Of a stretch of DNA of 9,628 bases, positions 5,176-9,628 are shown piece by piece. The stretch comes from Symbiobacteriaceae bacterium (GTDB lineage: Bacteria > Bacillota_E > Symbiobacteriia > Symbiobacteriales > Symbiobacteriaceae). The stretch lies in contig DAHVXO010000370.1 in NCBI GenBank assembly GCA_027356675.1, positions 1 through 9,628 on the forward strand, given 5' to 3'. Position numbers and translations under genes: made by a program. Each line of letters starts with the position of its first letter. Positions within the stretch are counted from its first letter, which is position 1. Under the pieces are notes generated by a model. It did not search any database, had not been told where the DNA came from, and worked only from the letters and a program-made list of their open reading frames with translations.

Positions 5176-6753
5176 GTGCGGACACTCTATTTTAACGGTC
5201 ATGTCGTGACCGTCGATCCGAGTCAACCCACGGTCGACGCCTTTGTGGTCGAGGGTGACAGGTTCCGGGCCGTCGGCCCTGCGTTGGAACTGAGCGGGCT
5301 GATCGGGCCGGGCGACCGGAAGGTCAACCTGGGCGGCCAGACCGTCATCCCGGGCTTGATTGACGCCCACGTTCATTTCTCATGGTTCAGCTTTGGTCTC
5401 ACGGACGTTAACCTCGATGGGGTGCCTACGTTGGAGGGGGCTGTGGCCTTGGCTCGGCAGCGGGCAGCCACAACCCCGCCCGGCACCTGGATTCGCGGTT
5501 TTGGCTTCAACCCCAACGAGTGGCATCGCTGGCCGCGGCGCGCGGACCTGGACGCTGCGGTTCCTGACCACCCAGTGTTGTTCTCCGCCAAGGACGGTCA
5601 CAGCCTCTGGGTCAACTCTGAAGCCTTGCGGCGGGCCGGTGTCACGGCGTCCACTCCCGTGCCGCCCGGCGGTCAAATCCACCGGGACGAGCACGGCGAG
5701 CCGACCGGGATCCTGCAGGAAAACGCTAACGACCTCATTTGGGCGGCTGTTCCCGAGCGGTCTCGTCAGGAATACGTGGACGCGATCCGGCGCGGACTTG
5801 CCGCGGCGAATCGAGTGGGCATCACCGGCGTGCACGACATGGATCCGGTGAAATGCTTCCAAGGCATACAGACCCTGCATGCCCGGGACGAACTGACCGT
5901 ACGCTTCTTCAAGCAGATCCCCGAATCTGCCCTGGAGTCGGCTGTGGCAGCAGGACTGACCACTGGATTCGGCAACGAGTGGGTCCGGGTTGGGTGCCTC
6001 AAACTGTTCTCTGATGGATCGTTGGGGTCGCAGACTGCCCATATGCTGGAGCCATTCGTCGGGCGTCCAGGGTTCCTGGGCGTTCCCACGCATTCCCCGG
6101 CAGAGCTTGATCGATTGATCGGCACAGCGGTCGACCACGATATCGCCGTCGCAGTGCATGCGATCGGTGATGCAGCCAACCGCACCGTCCTGGATTCGTT
6201 TGCGAAGGTGTCGGTCATCTCCCGGCAGAAGGGGCTGCGGCATCGCATCGAGCACGCCCAACTCCTCTCCGACCCGGATCTCCCGCGCTTCGCGGAGCTA
6301 GATATCATCGCCTCGGCGCAGCCGAGCCACGCCCCGAGCGACCGGTACACCGCGGACCGCTTTTGGGGCGACCGTTGCCGTCTGGCTTACCCATTCAAGA
6401 CCCTGCTCCGCTCCGGCGCCCACCTGGCCTTCGGCTCAGATGTGCCTGTGGAGCCGCTGGACCCGCTCGCGGGCATTCATGCCGCCGTCTGGCGCAAGCG
6501 CCTGAATGAGCCGTCATCTGAACCGTGGTACCCGGCGGAGCGTCTAACGGTCGCAGAGGCGGTGCACGGATTCACTCTGGGTGCCGCTTATGCTTCCGGC
6601 GAAGAACGGCTCAAGGGGTCCATCACCCCCGGCAAGCTCGCGGACTTCGTGGTGCTGACCCGTGACATCATGTCCGGCGAGGAAGAAGCGCTGCGTACTG
6701 TCAGACCACAGGCGACCGTGGTGGGAGGGCGAACGGTCATTGGCGAACTCTAG
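5176..6753 (+). CDS. Amidohydrolase family 3 protein, YtcJ-like
   Basis: This 525-residue metal-dependent hydrolase has the full motif set of the YtcJ-like branch of the amidohydrolase superfamily. The pattern is GLIDAHVHF with metal-binding His65 and His67, DGHSLWVNSEAL, KLFSDGSLGSQTA with Lys276, HAIGDAANR with His328, RIEHAQL with His360, and GSDVPVEPLDP with catalytic-type Asp422. The N- and C-terminal segments (residues 1-60 and about 480-525, ending in GKLADFVVL and GGRTV) form the small beta-sandwich typical of the superfamily. Length matches the family. It is predicted to be cytoplasmic, with no signal peptide. The substrate cannot be told from sequence; relatives hydrolyse N-acyl, amide or cyclic bonds. 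GTG 5176 is chosen because of the ribosome binding site and because RTLYFNGHVVTVDP is the usual family N-terminus; the upstream extension to 5050 overlaps the minus-strand gene. Its 3' end overlaps the lipoprotein start by 14 bases, so the two are probably coupled. Confidence 0.9.
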   Translation: MRTLYFNGHVVTVDPSQPTVDAFVVEGDRFRAVGPALELSGLIGPGDRKVNLGGQTVIPGLIDAHVHFSWFSFGLTDVNLDGVPTLEGAVALARQRAATTPPGTWIRGFGFNPNEWHRWPRRADLDAAVPDHPVLFSAKDGHSLWVNSEALRRAGVTASTPVPPGGQIHRDEHGEPTGILQENANDLIWAAVPERSRQEYVDAIRRGLAAANRVGITGVHDMDPVKCFQGIQTLHARDELTVRFFKQIPESALESAVAAGLTTGFGNEWVRVGCLKLFSDGSLGSQTAHMLEPFVGRPGFLGVPTHSPAELDRLIGTAVDHDIAVAVHAIGDAANRTVLDSFAKVSVISRQKGLRHRIEHAQLLSDPDLPRFAELDIIASAQPSHAPSDRYTADRFWGDRCRLAYPFKTLLRSGAHLAFGSDVPVEPLDPLAGIHAAVWRKRLNEPSSEPWYPAERLTVAEAVHGFTLGAAYASGEERLKGSITPGKLADFVVLTRDIMSGEEEALRTVRPQATVVGGRTVIGEL

Positions 6754-7945
6754 AAGCACCCGGACCGGCCTCATGGCACTCCTGATTGCTGCTCTGGTTC
6801 TGGCCGCCGCGGGATGCGCCAGCAAGGCGGCCTCGCAGGCGGCACCGCCTGCCCCGCAGGCCCCGTCGGTTGCGTATACACCGGGACCGGTGGGTCCCTT
6901 CGTGCCCCTCGACCAGGTCCGCAAGGGCTGGGCGCGAGTTGAACAACTGATGTTGCCACGGCGAGTGCCGGTGAAGGGAATCTATCTCACGTCGACTTCA
7001 GCGAGCAACCCGGCCAAGTTGAAGGAACTCATGGATCTCGTGGAGCGCACTGAGCTGAACGCCATGGTCGTCAATGTAAAGGATGACTGGGGCAACATCA
7101 CCTTCGACTGGGACCACTCAATCGCCAGGGCCGCCGGTTCCGTCCACTCCGAGCTGGGAGACCTGCGAAGCTTCACGACTCAGCTGCGGGAGAAGGGTAT
7201 CTACAGCATCGCCCGCGTCGTGACCTTCAAGGATGCTTACGTGCCCAAGGCGCGCACTGACCTCGCAGTGGCCCGGGTGAGCGGGGGCATCTGGCGCGAC
7301 TACAACGGCGTGCCCTGGCTCAACCCATACAGCCGTGGGGCGTGGGACTATATTGTCGCCATCGCAAGGGCGGCTGCATTGGGCGGCTTCGACGAAATTC
7401 AGTTTGACTACGTGCGGTTCCCGACCGATGGGGACCTGGAGGCCATCGTTTACCCAGGCAAAGACAACCGCAAGCGCGAGCAGGTGATCGCGGACTTCCT
7501 GGCTTACGCCCGCAAGGAGCTGCGACCATTCGGCGTCTGGGTGAGCGCCGATGTCTTCGGCCTCGTCACCAGTGCGAGCGATGATATGGGTATCGGACAG
7601 CGCCTGGAGGAGATTTCCGGCGGGGTTGATTACATCTCACCGATGGTCTATCCGAGCCACTACACGCCTGGCAACCTCGGGGTCCCGAATCCCAACGCCA
7701 TGCCGTACGAGACCGTCCACCGCTCCATGCTGGACGCGCGGGAACGCCTGGTGAAGATTGGGAGGTCGGACCAGGTCAGCATCCGGCCATGGCTACAGGA
7801 CTTCTCCTGGGGTTATCCGTACGGCCCGGCCGAGGTCCGGGCGCAGATTCAGGCAACCTATGACGCCGGGTACAAGGAATGGCTCCTGTGGAATGCAGCT
7901 AACGTGTACTCGGAAGCCGCTCTGAAGCCCGCAGGGAAGGAATGA
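6740..7945 (+). CDS. Lipoprotein with DUF4015 (putative glycoside hydrolase) domain
   Basis: The 401-residue product begins with a lipoprotein signal: Arg5 and Arg8, a hydrophobic core (about residues 11-22) and the lipobox LAAAGC with Cys26. A low-complexity Ala/Pro/Gln linker (27-50) then spaces the domain from the membrane. The rest fits a TIM-barrel-like DUF4015 domain: KGIYLT (79-84), NAMVVNVKDDWG, YSIARVVTFKD, WLNPY, FDEIQFDYVRFP (217-228, Asp223), VWVSADVFG (266-274, Asp271), YISPMVYPSHY (298-308) and RPWLQDFSWGYPYG. Asp223 and Asp271 are candidate catalytic acids. The likely role is on the cell surface acting on a glycan, but activity is inferred. I chose TTG 6740 because GGGAGG (6723-6728) precedes it by 11 bases and it supplies the positive n-region; the ATG at 6773 would leave no basic residues before the core. 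Translation from it overlaps the amidohydrolase end, suggesting coupling. Confidence 0.88.
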   Translation: MANSRSTRTGLMALLIAALVLAAAGCASKAASQAAPPAPQAPSVAYTPGPVGPFVPLDQVRKGWARVEQLMLPRRVPVKGIYLTSTSASNPAKLKELMDLVERTELNAMVVNVKDDWGNITFDWDHSIARAAGSVHSELGDLRSFTTQLREKGIYSIARVVTFKDAYVPKARTDLAVARVSGGIWRDYNGVPWLNPYSRGAWDYIVAIARAAALGGFDEIQFDYVRFPTDGDLEAIVYPGKDNRKREQVIADFLAYARKELRPFGVWVSADVFGLVTSASDDMGIGQRLEEISGGVDYISPMVYPSHYTPGNLGVPNPNAMPYETVHRSMLDARERLVKIGRSDQVSIRPWLQDFSWGYPYGPAEVRAQIQATYDAGYKEWLLWNAANVYSEAALKPAGKE

Positions 7946-8065
7946 AGTAGGGCGTATAACGGATCAACCGTAGTCGTAGGAATACCGCGGAAACGGTGCA
8001 TTAGGACAATGAGCCATAATACTTAGGCCTTTCGAACAAGAACTCCGACTGGGGAAGGAGATGAC

Positions 8066-8161
8066 TTGGCGCGGGTCGAACTACCCGCCCACCAGCTGAT
8101 GCTGCCGCTAGCGGCGGCCTGGACTCAGCCGGAGCGCACCGCCAGGTCGGTGCGCCTTTGA
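8066..8161 (+). CDS. Possible 31-codon leader peptide upstream of the EF-G-like gene
   Basis: TTG at 8066 lies 5 bases after AAGGAG (8055-8060), within GGGGAAGGAG, and the frame runs to TGA at 8159-8161. The encoded 31 residues (ending TARSVRL) show no known domain, no run of one amino acid and no membrane helix. The last eight or so codons lie inside the hairpin 8134-8155, so a ribosome translating this frame would melt it. That placement is the main reason to consider it real as a regulatory leader. A 12-codon frame from the ATG at 8061 abuts the ribosome binding site with no spacing and is less likely. Short frames with a ribosome binding site also occur by chance in GC-rich DNA. Confidence 0.35.
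   Translation: MARVELPAHQLMLPLAAAWTQPERTARSVRL
8134..8159 (+). terminator. Terminator-like or attenuator hairpin in the EF-G-like leader
   Basis: GCGCACCG (8134-8141) and CGGTGCGC (8148-8155) form a perfect 8-bp GC-rich stem around a CCAGGT loop, followed by CTTTG. The T tract is only three bases, so it is a weak intrinsic terminator at best. It lies 75-110 bases before the GTPase start, as expected for an attenuator and less so for a terminator of the upstream lipoprotein gene, which ends almost 190 bases earlier. Confidence 0.4.
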
Positions 8162-8241
8162 GCCCCCTTTACGACAGCGCACAGCCATTTCGGGGCTCCC
8201 GGAGAGGCACAGTTCCATCAACCGTTGAGGAGGAGATGGAG

Positions 8242-9628
8242 TTGAAACGATTTGCGGTCGAGAAGGTGCGGAACCTGGCCTTGATTGCCCACGGCGGAGC
8301 CGGGAAGACATCGCTGGCTGAGGCGATGCTCTTTACCGCCGGGGCAACTGACCGGCTAGGCCGAGTCGACGAGGGCAATAGCACCCTGGATTTCGAACCC
8401 GAAGAGGTCAAGCGTAAGGTCTCGATCTCCTTGGGCATCGCACCCGTGGAATGGAGCGGTCACAAGTTCACCTTGCTCGATACGCCGGGATACTTCGACT
8501 TTGTCGGCGAGGTGAAGGCGGCTCTGCGAGTCGCTGAGTCTGCCCTCGTCGTCATCGACGCCGTGGCCGGTGTCGAGGTTGGCACAGAGCTCACTTACAA
8601 GCACGCACTGGCCGCCAATGTGGCGCGCGCAGTGGTCGTCAATAAGATGGACCGTGAGAATGCGAACTTCGCCAGGGCGCTGGGCACGCTCGAGCACGCC
8701 TTCGGGCGTACGATCGTCCCGTTCCAGCTGCCGATTGGCGCTCAGGTCGATTTTAAGGGTCTCGTCGACATCGTCCATCAGAAGGCCTATACATTCGCCG
8801 GCAAGGAAGTCAAGGAGACCGAGATTCCCGCCGGCTTGCAGGCTCAGGTGGACTCGATTCGCGAGAAACTTACGGAACTGGCCGCCGAGTCGGACGATGA
8901 ACTGACCATGAAGTTCCTCGACGAAGGTACGCTCTCCGATGACGAATTGATCATGGGGCTGAAGAAGGGCGTGGCCAAGGGCCAGATCGTGCCGGTCTTC
9001 GTCGGATCGGCGCTGAAGAACGCTGGCATTGCCTGCCTCATGAATGCGATCGTCGATTACCTGCCCTCTCCGCTCGACGCCGGAGAAATCGCCGGTACAA
9101 CTCCTGCCGGTGATGCTGTCACCCGAAAGCCCGACGAGGCGGATCATTTTAGCGCCCTCGTCTTCAAGACCACTGCCGACCCGTTCGTGGGACGCATGAC
9201 CGTCATGCGGGTTCTTTCAGGCGTCGCCCACAACGACCAGGTGGTCCATAACGTCACCAAGGGTAAGCACGAGAAGCTTTCCCACATGTTCATTCCGAAG
9301 GGTAAGGGACAGGAACCGGTTACTGAAGTGGGACCGGGCGACATCGTTGCCGTGGCCAAGCTTTCGGTCACTGCCACCAACGATACCCTGTGCGACGAAG
9401 CCAAGCCGATTGTATATGGCCCTATCGAGTTCCCCAGGCCCGTCTTCGCGGTGGCCGTCCACCCGAAGGCTAAGGGCGACGAGGAGAAAATCGGTACTGG
9501 CTTGGCCCGCCTGGCCGAAGAGGACCTTACCTTCAACGTGCACCGTGACCCGGTCACCGCTGAAAACATCATCGCCGGATTGGGCGAAACCCATGTGGAT
9601 GTGATGGTCGAGCGCCTGAAGCGGAAGT
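8242..9628 (+). CDS. EF-G-like translational GTPase (EF-G2 type), 3' end cut by the window
   Basis: The frame is open to the window end and shows 462 codons of a protein that in full is about 670-700 residues in this family. The GTPase domain comes first: P-loop AHGGAGKTS (residues 16-24), G3 DTPGYFDF (80-87), G4 NKMD (134-137) and G5 GSAL (255-258). An EF-G domain II follows (about 300-390, with DPFVGRMTVMRVLSG), then the start of domain III (FAVAVHPK onward). Two points mark it as EF-G-like, not the main EF-G: the P-loop reads HGGAGKT where EF-G has HIDAGKT, and the conserved His of DTPGH is Tyr84. Such paralogs (EF-G2, FusA2) bind the ribosome, but their role varies or is unknown. TTG 8242 is chosen because AGGAGG (8228-8233) sits 8 bases away; the in-frame ATG at 8236 is only 2 bases from it. 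No ribosomal protein or EF-Tu gene is nearby, which also argues against the housekeeping fusA. Confidence 0.9.
   Translation, partial: MKRFAVEKVRNLALIAHGGAGKTSLAEAMLFTAGATDRLGRVDEGNSTLDFEPEEVKRKVSISLGIAPVEWSGHKFTLLDTPGYFDFVGEVKAALRVAESALVVIDAVAGVEVGTELTYKHALAANVARAVVVNKMDRENANFARALGTLEHAFGRTIVPFQLPIGAQVDFKGLVDIVHQKAYTFAGKEVKETEIPAGLQAQVDSIREKLTELAAESDDELTMKFLDEGTLSDDELIMGLKKGVAKGQIVPVFVGSALKNAGIACLMNAIVDYLPSPLDAGEIAGTTPAGDAVTRKPDEADHFSALVFKTTADPFVGRMTVMRVLSGVAHNDQVVHNVTKGKHEKLSHMFIPKGKGQEPVTEVGPGDIVAVAKLSVTATNDTLCDEAKPIVYGPIEFPRPVFAVAVHPKAKGDEEKIGTGLARLAEEDLTFNVHRDPVTAENIIAGLGETHVDVMVERLKRK

Larger units (their letters stand above)
7946..8241 (+). promoter_or_regulatory. Leader region of the EF-G-like gene, possible attenuator
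   Basis: This 296-base gap has no full-length gene. The first 120 bases are noticeably more AT-rich around 8001-8022, where CATAAT (8015-8020) could be a -10 element, though no good -35 is seen. From 8051 there is a GGGGAAGGAG site and a 31-codon frame, then GCGCACCG (8134-8141) pairing with CGGTGCGC (8148-8155). A second GCGCAC at 8177-8182 could pair with the same 3' arm (8150-8155) instead, so two exclusive folds exist. GAGCCCC (8160-8166) can also pair with GGGGCTC (8192-8198). This looks like an attenuation leader, but it is inference from pairing alone. AGGAGG (8228-8233) is the ribosome binding site of the GTPase. Confidence 0.4.

Noticed and set aside
5380..6261. Minus-strand open frame of 293 codons inside the amidohydrolase
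   Set aside because: It mirrors the codon structure of a gene with a complete set of family motifs and has no recognisable domain.
7981..8000. ACCGCGG stretch resembling a T-box element
   Set aside because: The T-box consensus flanks and the antiterminator/terminator pair are absent, and the downstream gene is not an amino-acid or tRNA-synthetase gene.
8104..8115. 12-base palindrome GCCGCTAGCGGC as an operator site
   Set aside because: A single short GC-rich palindrome inside the possible leader frame is not enough to call a binding site.
8356..9147. Minus-strand open frame of 263 codons inside the EF-G-like gene
   Set aside because: The plus-strand frame carries all GTPase motifs; the opposite frame is a shadow rich in Asp, Arg and Gly.

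Overview
The window reads as chromosomal DNA from a GC-rich, Gram-positive-type bacterium with a menaquinol-based respiratory chain. A Symbiobacterium-like or related thermophilic Firmicute is a plausible guess from memory, not proven. The clues are strong AGGAGG-type ribosome binding sites, many GTG and TTG starts, a cytochrome b split into a b6-like part and a subunit-IV-like part, a PpaX-like phosphatase, a lipoprotein of the DUF4015 type and an EF-G-like GTPase. Almost everything is on the plus strand. No IS element, tRNA, rRNA or CRISPR array was seen.

Region 1 (1-2931) is a respiratory operon for a quinol:cytochrome c oxidoreductase. In order it holds the C-terminal part of cytochrome b (cut by the window start), a cytochrome b C-terminal/subunit IV protein, the Rieske iron-sulfur protein, a tiny single-helix membrane protein (1774-1941) and a separate membrane-anchored di-heme cytochrome c. 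Quinol is oxidised at a Qo site shared by the b subunits and Rieske, and electrons pass to the di-heme cytochrome c. Region 2 (2980-4129) holds a membrane protein with a possible degenerate NERD-like domain and a four-cluster ferredoxin. It closes with a very strong intrinsic terminator at 4146-4180.

Region 3 (4248-5131) holds a PpaX-type HAD phosphatase facing a small proline-rich minus-strand gene; a GC-rich hairpin lies between their 3' ends. Region 4 (5176-7945) is a two-gene unit: a YtcJ-like amidohydrolase, then a lipoprotein with a DUF4015 (putative glycoside hydrolase) domain that starts on a TTG inside the end of the amidohydrolase gene. Region 5 (7946-9628) is a 296-base leader followed by an EF-G-like translational GTPase cut by the window end. 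The leader contains a possible 31-codon ORF and competing hairpins that look like an attenuator.

Most genes are recognisable families. The less ordinary items are the 55-residue single-helix protein in the bc operon, the non-standard Qo motif, the degenerate NERD-like protein, the conserved-looking small minus-strand protein and the attenuator-like leader of the EF-G-like gene. No clearly new multi-gene system is visible.
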